64,000 bases of DNA from Echria macrotheca. Lineage: Eukaryota > Ascomycota > Sordariomycetes > Sordariales > Schizotheciaceae. This document shows positions 53,873 through 63,516 of the stretch, piece after piece (the first letter of the stretch is position 1; the number at the start of each line of letters is the position of its first letter). The stretch covers positions 682,001 through 746,000 of the forward strand of contig MU839833.1 in assembly GCA_030411725.1 (NCBI GenBank), in the 5' to 3' direction. The notes beneath the pieces are model-generated. The model had not been told where the DNA came from. It made no database searches and worked only from the letters and a program-made list of their open reading frames with translations. Position numbers and translations under genes: made by a program.

Positions 53873-56800
53873 CTAGTACACTTCAAGCACATACCGCCCG
53901 TCCTCCTTGAGCCGCTCAATCTCCTTCCGAGGATCCACCTTGCGGCCGCTGAGCTTGGCCTCCGTGGCAATAGCCTCCTGCAACACCGCCGTGACGTCCG
54001 GCACCGGCCATGTCGGCCCGCACAGGTAGAACGAGCCCTCCTCCTGGATGTACGCCTTGACCACGTCCTTCATCGTCTGCCGCATCCGGTCCTGGATGTA
54101 AATCTTCTGCGGCTGGTCGCGCGAGAAGGCCGCTCCCAGCAGCGTGATGACACCGGCGTCCAAGTATGCCTCCCACTCTTCACCATACAAATACTCCTCC
54201 CGCTGGTGCCGGCTGCCAAGATACAAAAGGATGGCCCCAATCTCCTTGCCTTGTGCCTTCTGCATCGCCCGGTACTGAACAAACGCCCGGAACGGCGCGA
54301 GACCGGTTCCCAGCCCGGCCATGATCAGAGGGGCCGTGTCCTTGGTCGGCAGCTTCATGACCGAGGGCTTGACGGAGACCGTGACCGCTGTGCCGGGAGC
54401 CAACCCAGAGAGGTAACGCGTCGCCTGCCCGTACCGGGTCCGACCCTTGGTGTCCACCCAGTCCACCACCACAATCATGAGCGCCACCGAGTTGGGTGTC
54501 ACCGCCTGGGCCGACGCGATACTGTACTCACGTCGCTTCAGCGGTGACACAATCCGCACAAGGTCGTGGAAGGCGGGATGCGCCGACCTGAACTGCTCGA
54601 AAATGTCGACATACGTCACCGTGTCAACCTCGGACAGCTTCTTGAAATCCTCTGCGCCCTCCTTGGCGCCCAAAAACTCGAGCTTCTTCTTCTCCTGCTC
54701 ATCCGTCGCGAATTCGGCGAGCGATTCAAAGAAGCGTTTTGGTGGCTTGCCGAGGATATCAATGTTCTGCACGAGCGACTGGTACACCGTCCTCGTCTCG
54801 AACACTGCCGGGTCCTCCCGCGACGGCACTTCAACCAGATCATCGGCATTGAGCCCGTAGAACTCAATGAAATCAAGCACCTGCTTCGGGTCGTTGTCGG
54901 CGTGAATGCCCAGAGCCTCACCAATGTTGTACGTGAGACCGAAATCCCCGAGGTCGAACTCGATATGGAAGATGTTGCGATCATAGTCCAGCGGTGTGAG
55001 GCGCCGGTTCTCCTTGACATGAACGGTAAACGATTTCGTTGTGAGATCTGGGCGGAGGCTGGTCTGCGTGGCATAAGCCTCCTTGAACGCAAGACCCTTG
55101 GCTGCGGACTGCCAGTCCTGGAGCTTTAGGGCTTGCTCCGGCTCGTTCTTCTGGAAGGGGACAAAGCTGTTGCGGGTGACGCTCGTCGTCACGGTGCTCG
55201 CAGGAGCGTCTGCGGAAATCTCGGCCCAGGTGGCAGGCACCTCGACCTCGATGAGAGCCTGCTCAAGCGAGTCGGCAACCTCCCCCAGGATGACGCGGTC
55301 CTTCGCAATCCACTCAAACGCAGATAGCTGTTCCAGGGTGAGATCGGCCCGCGCAATTTTGAGGAAGGCAAGCTCAACAAGAAGCTGGGCCTCGTTCTCG
55401 AGCGTTGGCGAGTGCGAAGAATCCAAAATAAACAACTGCAAGCCCTTCTCCTGAATATCCTTCCGTGCCAGCTCGGGGATGCGCTTGTCCAGGTCCTCGC
55501 TCTTGAAGTTGGGGAGTCGGAGAATGAGCTTTCCACTAGACTTGACGCCCTTCAGAATCGCCACCTCCTTGAGAAGCTTCTCCTCGCCAACGTAGACGAC
55601 GTCTGCCTCATCAATATTGTGAGGCGCCTCGATCTGCTTTCTCGAGCTGCGGATATCAGTGCGGATCACACCACCCTGCACGACATTGTCGTAGATGTCA
55701 TGGACGTAGATGTTATTGGAAGTCTCGCGGGCGAGCAAAGCACCGAGGACGGCGGGCGAGTCGACAGCCACCGAATTGTCAACATCCCAGAAAGTGTACT
55801 GCTGGGTCTGTTCGAGGGAGTGCAGGCTGAAGCGGACCTCGGCCCGGTCGGTCTTGCTTCCGAGCCCCCCGAGAATCGAGGCGATCGAGCTCGGGGTCTG
55901 GATGGTTGACGCGGCATACTTGACGTCGATGACGGCCGGGGCAATAGCCCACTTATCGGTGAACGAAACAGCCGTGAGCACATCTGAGTAAAGGGTAGAC
56001 TGGACTGATACATCCTCGACTGCAAGAGCATCGTGTACCTGTCCCAGCACCGCAATTTGGCGAGCTGAATCGGGAAGGGCATGCAGGAAGGCCTCCTCGA
56101 TAAAGGGGCGATAGATGCGGACATTGACAACCCCAACCCTCGTACCCTCGCCGGCCAGCGAGTCGGCCACCTGCTTGGCAAGCTGCGACTCGACGCTGCC
56201 AAACACCACAAGAACTGACTCGGCTTCCTCGTGGCCGTAGTACTCGAATGGCGAATATGAAGTTCCGAACTCATTGTTGAAAGCACGCAACAAGTCAATG
56301 ACCTTTCCGACCGTGTCCGTGTCCAGCCTCTTGTTGAGGTTGCCAGCAATCTCCAAGACATTGGTATAGTGATCAACGATGCTCGCCTCGCTGAGGGCAT
56401 CCACCACTCGCAGAGTTTCCCTCGCGGTGCGGAGTCCATCGTAAACGTGCAGCGTCGGCAAGACCGCAGCCATCAGAGTAGCCAGCAGTGCCATGTGCTG
56501 GATTTCGTAGGCCGACGGGCTCGACACGAGACCGAGCCCCAAATCCTCGGCAAGCCGCAATGCACTCTCATACTCTGTAACCAGACCGTCATTGGCAGAA
56601 TACTCAGCGGCGGCGATATGGGCAACAAATGGGCTAGCAACTCCGTAGAGGAGAGAAAGCTGGTCCAGCGCGGACCGGAGATGCCGGAGGCTCAAGGATG
56701 GCGCCAGAAGCGTCTGGGGAATGTGGCGCTTGCTCAGATCGAAATCCTTGGAGAAGATGTAGCCCAGCGCAAATGCACCGGCTCCTGTCCTCGTCTGCAG

Positions 56801-57106
56801 GGGCACGACCGTGGTGGTCTCCCCATGTATGTTCTTCTCCCCCGCAGCCGACCAATCCCTGATGGCATTGTCCAGGTCGAAGGTCTCTGGCGAGAAGGAG
56901 AAAATCTTGTCGGAAAGTTTGTAGGCGGTTTGTTGAACAAGCAATTGGCTCGTAACGTAGGTCGATCCCGAGATGGAGGCGAGGGGGACATTCTTGCCAA
57001 GGGGCGAACTCGCCGTCTTGGAGAACTCGGCAGGGGAAGCCTTGGGGTCTACAGAGACAGCATCGGGAGCAACGCCTCCCGACGACTCGTGCAGCTTCAA
57101 CTCCAT
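53873..57106 (-). CDS. MET10: sulfite reductase [NADPH] flavoprotein (alpha) subunit
   Basis: A single frame of 1077 residues. The first 600 residues resemble the pyruvate:ferredoxin oxidoreductase-like gamma region found in fungal Met10, for example VTSQLLVQQTAYKLSDKIFSF. The C-terminal half is a ferredoxin-NADP reductase unit: an FAD-binding domain with RREYSIASAQ at about 855, then an NADPH-binding domain with MAGLGTGLAPFRAF at about 928, YLGSRHQREEYLYGEEW and a terminal GRYVLEVY. No flavodoxin/FMN domain is present, as expected, because in fungi this lies on the beta subunit (Met5). The alpha-beta complex reduces sulfite to sulfide for cysteine and methionine synthesis. I start at MELKLHESSGG. 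The frame stays open upstream to about 57360, and a spliced upstream exon at 57416-57363 is possible. The upstream DNA carries many CACGTG boxes. Confidence 0.94.
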   Translation of the reverse strand: MELKLHESSGGVAPDAVSVDPKASPAEFSKTASSPLGKNVPLASISGSTYVTSQLLVQQTAYKLSDKIFSFSPETFDLDNAIRDWSAAGEKNIHGETTTVVPLQTRTGAGAFALGYIFSKDFDLSKRHIPQTLLAPSLSLRHLRSALDQLSLLYGVASPFVAHIAAAEYSANDGLVTEYESALRLAEDLGLGLVSSPSAYEIQHMALLATLMAAVLPTLHVYDGLRTARETLRVVDALSEASIVDHYTNVLEIAGNLNKRLDTDTVGKVIDLLRAFNNEFGTSYSPFEYYGHEEAESVLVVFGSVESQLAKQVADSLAGEGTRVGVVNVRIYRPFIEEAFLHALPDSARQIAVLGQVHDALAVEDVSVQSTLYSDVLTAVSFTDKWAIAPAVIDVKYAASTIQTPSSIASILGGLGSKTDRAEVRFSLHSLEQTQQYTFWDVDNSVAVDSPAVLGALLARETSNNIYVHDIYDNVVQGGVIRTDIRSSRKQIEAPHNIDEADVVYVGEEKLLKEVAILKGVKSSGKLILRLPNFKSEDLDKRIPELARKDIQEKGLQLFILDSSHSPTLENEAQLLVELAFLKIARADLTLEQLSAFEWIAKDRVILGEVADSLEQALIEVEVPATWAEISADAPASTVTTSVTRNSFVPFQKNEPEQALKLQDWQSAAKGLAFKEAYATQTSLRPDLTTKSFTVHVKENRRLTPLDYDRNIFHIEFDLGDFGLTYNIGEALGIHADNDPKQVLDFIEFYGLNADDLVEVPSREDPAVFETRTVYQSLVQNIDILGKPPKRFFESLAEFATDEQEKKKLEFLGAKEGAEDFKKLSEVDTVTYVDIFEQFRSAHPAFHDLVRIVSPLKRREYSIASAQAVTPNSVALMIVVVDWVDTKGRTRYGQATRYLSGLAPGTAVTVSVKPSVMKLPTKDTAPLIMAGLGTGLAPFRAFVQYRAMQKAQGKEIGAILLYLGSRHQREEYLYGEEWEAYLDAGVITLLGAAFSRDQPQKIYIQDRMRQTMKDVVKAYIQEEGSFYLCGPTWPVPDVTAVLQEAIATEAKLSGRKVDPRKEIERLKEDGRYVLEVY

Positions 57107-57587
57107 GCTGTCTGCGCTTCGAGGACTACGCGACTCGTCGTAGTCAATGGAAGAGGGGGAAGAAGGAAGAGAGCTCTTGGGGGTGTCTCCAAGAGCAGAA
57201 GGACGGTTCCGGGCTATGTAGCGCGGGAGGAAGCAGACAAGCGGCGGGGGAAGAGCTTCGAATCGCTGGGAGAGCGAGAAGACGGAAAGTGTAGATCGCG
57301 CCAGCGAAACTACTTTTTGTAGAAACCGGAGAAGTGAAAAAAAACGGGAGAGATGAGCCTACCATGGTGTCCACAAAAAAGTTCGTCGATAAGTGCCGCA
57401 CCCTGAAGGTTACCATACCGAGCTCGGTGCCCCTCGGCGACGGCTGCGGGAGGCGTTGGACCCTGGCTGCGATTCGAAGTCGTCGAGATTGATGTCGATG
57501 GCGTGATCCGAGCTAGTCCTGTTCTGGACAAGTGCGCCACATCCTCACGTTCTAGAGCAGATGCTTAGTCAGGCGTCTGTGACGAGA

Positions 57588-58300
57588 CACGTGCAGTTTC
57601 ACGTGGATAGAGGATGAATACCTTACCCCGAAATGGCATCTTGTGAAGATCAAATAGCCGTACAAACGCAATGTACTGTGGTAGACACTCAATATGGGAC
57701 TCGGGTTGCGTCATGCCTTGCTGACTGTGTTGCCAGCGAGGACACGCAGTGGCTATCGTGCGTGCGCACTTTTGGTATCGTGCGTGCGATCCCGCTATCT
57801 CGGCAAGGCCAGCCAACCAAAGCCTACAGCACGTGACTGGTCGCGCCAGCACAGGCGCACATCCACCAAGGCTGTGGCTCAGTTATCGGCGCTGCAGATG
57901 AAGCTATTCCCAGCTGCAAAACACGTACCAAAACAAGTACAAAATTGCAGGGCAAAAGTGCCTAACTAAGCCTCTTTTATCACGTGACCCAGGAAACTGC
58001 AAGCCCCAAGGCGGGGTTGCGATTGCGTGGTGTTGGCTGCCAGGTCATGTTTTGTTACAAAACACCACTTTTTCGCTGCAAAGGCGGCACTTTTCCGGCT
58101 TCAAACACATCCCTACCTACGCCTACTGCTGGCCGTGACCTGACCTGTAGGTAGGCAAGCCATCACGTGACCTACTGACCCGAGATTGTTGGCGATAGAG
58201 ATGTTGACGACGGCGATATAAGGCCCCTTTGCCTGCGCCAGGACCTTAGCCACGACCTGAGCCACAGCCTTGGTGGGTGAGCGCTTGGGCCGGTCACGTG
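57588..58300. promoter_or_regulatory. cluster of six CACGTG boxes upstream of MET10
   Basis: CACGTG occurs at 57588, 57600, 57830, 57981, 58164 and 58295, several of them as TCACGTGA-like sites, with one more at 59204. In budding yeast this E-box is the Cbf1 site that recruits Met4 to sulfur genes, MET10 included. Two of the boxes (57830 and 58295) lie in matching positions of the inverted repeat units, so part of the clustering comes from duplication. A regulatory role is inference. Confidence 0.45.
57745..57882 (+). repeat. inverted repeat unit A
   Basis: Three blocks match the reverse complement of 58257-58372 in order. 57745-57766 equals the complement of 58351-58372 (22 of 22). 57800-57824 matches 58306-58330 with one mismatch. 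57863-57882 equals the complement of 58257-58276 (20 of 20). The unit carries a local duplication of the TATCGTGCGTGCG segment, absent from unit B. Confidence 0.85.
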
Positions 58301-58372
58301 CTATGGGCTTTGGTTGGCTGGACTTGCCGAGGTGGAAGTGCACGGACGATCGCACGCACGATAGCCACTGCG
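58257..58372 (-). repeat. inverted repeat unit B
   Basis: Reverse-complement counterpart of 57745-57882, separated from it by about 374 bp. The units are conserved in blocks with diverged linkers, so this is an old foldback-type duplication or a degraded inverted-repeat transposon. Confidence 0.85.
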
Positions 58373-58425
58373 CGAGGACAAACTGGCCGAGATGGGAGAG
58401 TCGCGCGTTCTTTGTCTACCGTGCC

Positions 58426-58455
58426 GGGATGCCCCTCGCTGGGATGCCCCTCGCT
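58426..58455. repeat. 15 bp tandem duplication
   Basis: GGGATGCCCCTCGCT occurs twice in a row at 58426-58440 and 58441-58455. Confidence 0.9.
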
Positions 58456-59850
58456 GGGAAATCAAGATAAATGGACTGGATATGTCTCTGCGCCTCTCCT
58501 CCGCTCGCTCGTCTATTCTGATAGCTCCATGAACATGGAGTCGGGAGTGCGTCGGCTCGCAACCCAGAGGCTGGAAATGCGGAGCTGGGGCTGTTCAAAG
58601 AGCTGGGTTCGGTTCCCGGCATCGGCCTTCTTGGCATGCTGATGGCAGGGATAGCGGGGGCGGGAATGTGTGGGGTAATTTAGACGCTTGGCAATTCTGG
58701 ATGGATTTCTGGGTGAAATGGCAGATATAGACAAGCAACGCACAATTATCGCAACACAACATCGACTTGCTGCGGAGGGTGTGGTATTTCCATGCAATTA
58801 CACTAGGCTTGGCATTCTGCCCTTTTTCCGGTTCCATCGCATTCCTGCGCTTGATTAAGCACATGCAAACTGACCTTCGGCACGGCCGTTACCGAAGACA
58901 ACCGCTGCGTGACTCGAATCCTGAGATCGTGTTTCCTCAAGGTCATCGTTTCTAGCGGCATGAGTTTCCGGTGTGCAAACACATGGAGATCCGGAGGTTT
59001 CATACAATGGCCCGCCCGAATTTGATGCGACCATACACTACACCTAGCTCGCCATCACTGGTTGGCTGGAGATTTCTATCGATGGAACATCTACCAGGGC
59101 GTTGTTGATGATGTAACCACTTCCACTTATACACTACTACCACAGTATTGCACAGTCCAACGGTCGCCTGAAGCAGGCTGAAGGGTGAAACTCAACCGTC
59201 CATCACGTGGTGAAGATGCACGGGTGGGTGGCTGCGAGATCTGGTTCTGGTTGGCTGGTGCCAAGGCAGATCGACCGGTTTCCATGACATTACCATTCCT
59301 CGACCGCGTCCTCAACGAACAACACTGCCGAAACGACATGTCGTCCCTTGAAGAGGAAAGTGCAGCCATGCTTGTTGTGGCCCTGCAAGATTTGTCACGC
59401 GTTTGCAGCTCTTTGACAGCCTGGCGCGATGGGTCGCTGCGCCAATTGTGCGTGAAAACGGCTGAATAATGGGCATCAAACAACTTCGACGCCGCTCGAC
59501 AACCTAAGAACGACGCAGAAAACACTCCGCCTTCTCCCATCTTCTCTCATCGGAGCGCGACGCTATATTCCTTGACAACCTCCGCCCGGATTCCAGCGTG
59601 CTCGCTCCGGTTGCTTCCACGGTCGCTTCTGCTGTCTTGGCCACTTCAGCCTGTTCGCACGTCGTCTCCGCGAAATTTCCTAGATCGGACGCCTGTTAAT
59701 CTAAGCAACACCGCTGGCCGTCGAACACCGGCACATCGCCGCCAATCAACCGGTCGATCGCAACCCAGCGCCTTCGGGAAGACACGAGGGCCCCAGGCAT
59801 TCCCGTCAGCGCCGTTGTACCCGACTCGCCCCAGCGCAATATAGGGCGCC

Positions 59851-62800
59851 ATGGCACCCTCCAGTACTATACCTGCCATGTCGTCCTCCGAGACAGCCAC
59901 CACGAACTTCCTGGTTGGCAATCTCCACTGTCCTACCTGCGTGTCTGCTATAAAGGCAGCCCTGCTAGAGTCGTGCCCGGGCCAGATCCACTGGGTTTCT
60001 CCTAACGTGGTGACGTCCGTTGTCACTGTGGAACACGACCTGGCCGCCTCCATTTCCCAAATGCACCAGGCCCTAGAGGATAGCGGCTTCGAGATACGCG
60101 GTGTAACGTCTACCACCGGCGAGCTACCCGACTGGAACCCTGAAGTCACCGCAGGCCGGAATTCCCAGGGCGAGAGCAGCACCGCCCCAGACATGGCGCG
60201 CCCGGCCTTCCTCACCCGATGGATCACCTCCTCGCGCCTCTCCCACAGGTCTCCGGATTCGCAGTCACACAATGCTTCGGCCCATCTAATAAACTGCGAG
60301 CAATGCCGCAGCGCTGCCGCCCCCAACGTGTCGGAGAAGCAGGTTCTCGAGGCCACTTCCCATCACTCGGAGCCCGCGTCAGACGTTACGTCCCAGGCCG
60401 GCCCGGGCCCCCAGACCAAGATGTCGTCCAAAGACTTTGTTGTCATCGAGACCGAAGACGACGTAGAAAACCCGCCGCTTTGGAGAGCCAGCTTAGCCAT
60501 CGGAGGCATGACATGCGCCGCTTGTGTTAATATTATCAACAATGAGCTGAGCAAGAAGGACTGGATCGCCGATGTGGCTGTCAACCTCGTCAATAACAGC
60601 GCAACCGTTCTGCTGAAGGATGGACGGCGGGCAGACGACCTAGTGGATGCAATCGAGGACCTTGGCTATGAGGCGACTTTGGATACGCTTGAAGATCTCC
60701 ACAAAGAGAAAAAAGCAGGGCAGGAGAAATCCGACACATGGCGGGCGGCGATCGCCATCGGGGGCATGACCTGCGCTGCCTGCGCAAACAACATCACCAA
60801 GGAGATGAAGAAGCGTGACTGGGTCAAGGACATCACGGTCAACCTGGTAACCAACAGTGCAGCAATGGAATTTGAAGGCCTATCAAACAAGGACAAGATC
60901 GTCGAAGCCATCGAGGACCTTGGGTACGAGGCAACAATTGATTCAGTTACCAACGTTGGCGAGGAGCCCGAGGAACGTCAGGAACGAACGGTCGAGATCA
61001 AGATCGAAGGAATTTACTGCGACCACTGCCCCTCACGGGTAGTAAACAGCCTTGGTGGTTTCCAGCGCAGCCTGGAGGTCATTACCCCGCCCACCCGCCA
61101 ACGACCCATTATCAAGATATCATATGTACCAGAAGCCCCAACATTTACGATTCGGCAGATTCTCGCGGCCATCGAGGCTAGCGATCCGGAGTTCAGCGCT
61201 TCGATCTATCATCCCCCAACGCTGGAGGAGCGGTCCAAACTGATCCAGCGGCAGCATCAGAGGCAGATCCTGTTCCGCGTCATTCTGACAGGCATTGTCT
61301 GTATACCGACATTCATCATCGGCATTGTATATATGAGTCTGCTGCCGGACCATGACATGAACAAGCATTTTCTGATGGAGCCCTGGACCTCGGGAATCAG
61401 CCGGGCCCAAATAGCACTGTTCATCATGGCTACCCCGATCTACTTCTGCGCCGCCGATCTCTTCCACAAAAGAGCGTTTAAGGAAATCCGCGCACTTTGG
61501 CGTCCGGGTAGTAGGGTACCCATCATCCAAAGATTCTATCGATTTGGCAGCATGAACACGCTCATGTCACTCGGCACCACAATCGCCTACGTTTCCTCGG
61601 TCAGTCAGATGATTGCAGCTGCCGTGGGCAACCCTGAGGAGGTCAAAGATGCCAACTTTTACTTTGACTCGGTCGTATTCCTGACCTTCTTCCTCCTTGT
61701 GGGAAGGCTGATCGAGAGCTATAGTAAGTCGAGAACCGGAGACGCGGTTGAGATGCTTGGCAGACTTCGTCCGACGACGGCTACGCTGGTTCAGTGGTAC
61801 GGTACCGAGAAGGAGGAGGACACGGTGGTGAACGCCGATATGCTCGACTTCGGAGACGTCGTACGTGTGACACATGGCGGCTCTCCTCCGGCCGACGGCA
61901 CGGTGGTACAGGGCGAGAGCAACTTTGACGAGTCGAGTCTGACCGGAGAGTCGCGGCTCGTAAAGAAGGTTCCGGGGGATCAGGTGTTTTCTGGAACGGT
62001 CAACAAGGATGGATCGCTTCTGGTGCGGATCACCGGTACGGCAGGCCAGTCGATGTTGGACCAGATCGTGCGGGTTGTTCGTGAGGGACAGACCAAGCGG
62101 GCTCCGATCGAGCAGTTTGCCGACATACTCACGGCATATTTCGTCCCTGCCGTGACGCTTATCGCCATTCTCACCTGGATTATCTGGATGTCGCTGGGTT
62201 TTAGCGGACAGATTCCGGGCCACTTCCTCGATGTCTCATCCGGCGGCTGGGTGGCTTTTTCTCTACAGTTCGCCATCGCCGTTTTTGTTGTTGCCTGCCC
62301 TTGTGGTCTCGCATTGGCCGCCCCGACAGCTATCTTTGTGGGAGGCGGCCTCGCCGCAAAATACGGCATTCTGGCCAAAGGTGGCGGACTGGCGTTCGAG
62401 AAAGCCAGCCGTGTCGACTGTGTTGTCTTTGACAAGACCGGCACGATTACCGTTGGAGGAGCCCCTAGCATCACTGACTCGGAGATTGTACCAGAGAGCG
62501 AGGACGAGAAGGCTGTGCTCCTTGCTGCTCTGAAGGCTGTTGAGGAGAACAGCAGCCACCCTATCGCAAAAGCCATTGTCGCTTTTTGCGCAGACAAGAC
62601 GGCGTTGAAGGCCCAGATCGACACGCAACAAGAAGTGCCGGGGAAGGGTATCAAGGCGACATACCGAGGCGACACTCCTCAGAAGAGCTTTGACATTGTC
62701 GTCGGAAACGAAGGTTTTATGCAGGATTTCCAGGTCGATATCCCTGCCGCGATTGCGGAATCCCTCGAGAAATGGAAGACCGAGGCCAAGTCAGTTGCAC

Positions 62801-63516
62801 TGGTGGCGACAAGGCCCGTCGAATGGACCGGCTCAGAAGTATGGACGCTTGCCGCGGCATTGTCTATCTCGGATCCCATCCGGCCAGAGGCACGGCAGAT
62901 TATCCGGACGCTCGAGTCACGAGGCACCCGTGTTTGGATGCTTTCGGGCGACAATCCTACTACGGCGGTCGCTGTGGCCAAACAAGTGGGCATCCCATCC
63001 GACCAGGTGATCGCGGGCGTCCTTCCGACAGGCAAGGCGGACCAGATCAAGTATCTGCAGTCGACGGTCAAAGCCAGGAAGGGAAAGCATGAGTCGGCGA
63101 CACGACGGGCACTCATCGCTATGGTAGGCGACGGCATCAACGATAGTCCAGCGCTCGCCATGGCGGACGTGGGCGTGGCGATTGGCTCCGGGTCGGACGT
63201 GGCTATCAGCAGTGCCGACTTTGTTCTGGTCAAGAGCGATCTGTGGGCAGTGGTGACGCTTTTGGATCTTTCCAAGACGGTCTTCCGACGGATCAAGTTC
63301 AACTTTGGCTGGGCGCTGGTGTACAACGTGGTGGCGGTTCCGATTGCAGCGGGCGTTCTATATCCGATTACGAACAATGGGCAGCACATTCGTCTGGATC
63401 CAGTGTGGGCGAGTCTTGCGATGGCTCTAAGTAGCATTAGCGTGGTGCTGAGTTCTTTGGCGCTCCGAAGTCGGTTTTTGGGTTTGGGATTCAGGGAGCG
63501 ACGGGGTGAGGCATAG
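59851..63516 (+). CDS. CCC2: P1B-type copper-transporting ATPase (Ccc2/ATP7 family)
   Basis: An intronless frame of 1221 residues. Four heavy-metal-associated domains precede the pump. Their metal motifs differ: CPTC at 27-30, CAAC at 222-225, CAAC at 308-311 and CDHC at 390-393. The catalytic core is complete: TGES at 698-701, the membrane ion site CPC at 816-818, phosphorylated Asp at 861 in DKTGTIT, HP at 903-904 and GDGIND at 1093-1098. Ccc2-type pumps load copper into the late Golgi for multicopper oxidases (Fet3, laccases), receiving it from the Atx1 chaperone. A plasma-membrane copper exporter of the CrpA type is an alternative. The four-domain N tail and long Ser-rich linker between domains 1 and 2 are larger than the two-domain yeast protein. 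Confidence 0.94.
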   Translation: MAPSSTIPAMSSSETATTNFLVGNLHCPTCVSAIKAALLESCPGQIHWVSPNVVTSVVTVEHDLAASISQMHQALEDSGFEIRGVTSTTGELPDWNPEVTAGRNSQGESSTAPDMARPAFLTRWITSSRLSHRSPDSQSHNASAHLINCEQCRSAAAPNVSEKQVLEATSHHSEPASDVTSQAGPGPQTKMSSKDFVVIETEDDVENPPLWRASLAIGGMTCAACVNIINNELSKKDWIADVAVNLVNNSATVLLKDGRRADDLVDAIEDLGYEATLDTLEDLHKEKKAGQEKSDTWRAAIAIGGMTCAACANNITKEMKKRDWVKDITVNLVTNSAAMEFEGLSNKDKIVEAIEDLGYEATIDSVTNVGEEPEERQERTVEIKIEGIYCDHCPSRVVNSLGGFQRSLEVITPPTRQRPIIKISYVPEAPTFTIRQILAAIEASDPEFSASIYHPPTLEERSKLIQRQHQRQILFRVILTGIVCIPTFIIGIVYMSLLPDHDMNKHFLMEPWTSGISRAQIALFIMATPIYFCAADLFHKRAFKEIRALWRPGSRVPIIQRFYRFGSMNTLMSLGTTIAYVSSVSQMIAAAVGNPEEVKDANFYFDSVVFLTFFLLVGRLIESYSKSRTGDAVEMLGRLRPTTATLVQWYGTEKEEDTVVNADMLDFGDVVRVTHGGSPPADGTVVQGESNFDESSLTGESRLVKKVPGDQVFSGTVNKDGSLLVRITGTAGQSMLDQIVRVVREGQTKRAPIEQFADILTAYFVPAVTLIAILTWIIWMSLGFSGQIPGHFLDVSSGGWVAFSLQFAIAVFVVACPCGLALAAPTAIFVGGGLAAKYGILAKGGGLAFEKASRVDCVVFDKTGTITVGGAPSITDSEIVPESEDEKAVLLAALKAVEENSSHPIAKAIVAFCADKTALKAQIDTQQEVPGKGIKATYRGDTPQKSFDIVVGNEGFMQDFQVDIPAAIAESLEKWKTEAKSVALVATRPVEWTGSEVWTLAAALSISDPIRPEARQIIRTLESRGTRVWMLSGDNPTTAVAVAKQVGIPSDQVIAGVLPTGKADQIKYLQSTVKARKGKHESATRRALIAMVGDGINDSPALAMADVGVAIGSGSDVAISSADFVLVKSDLWAVVTLLDLSKTVFRRIKFNFGWALVYNVVAVPIAAGVLYPITNNGQHIRLDPVWASLAMALSSISVVLSSLALRSRFLGLGFRERRGEA

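Larger units (their letters stand above)
57107..59850. other. 2.7 kb intergenic region with inverted repeat and E-boxes
   Basis: This lies between the divergent starts of MET10 (-) and the copper ATPase (+). It contains six CACGTG boxes within 57588-58300, a pair of diverged inverted repeat units (57745-57882 and 58257-58372) and a 15 bp tandem duplication (58426-58455). Small frames here are mostly read through the repeats. No gene is supported. Confidence 0.5.

Noticed and set aside
58605..58640. tRNA-like T-arm (CTGGGTTCGGTTCCCGG)
   Set aside because: The five-base stem and TTCG loop fit, but no A-box, anticodon arm or complementary acceptor stem can be found upstream on either strand.
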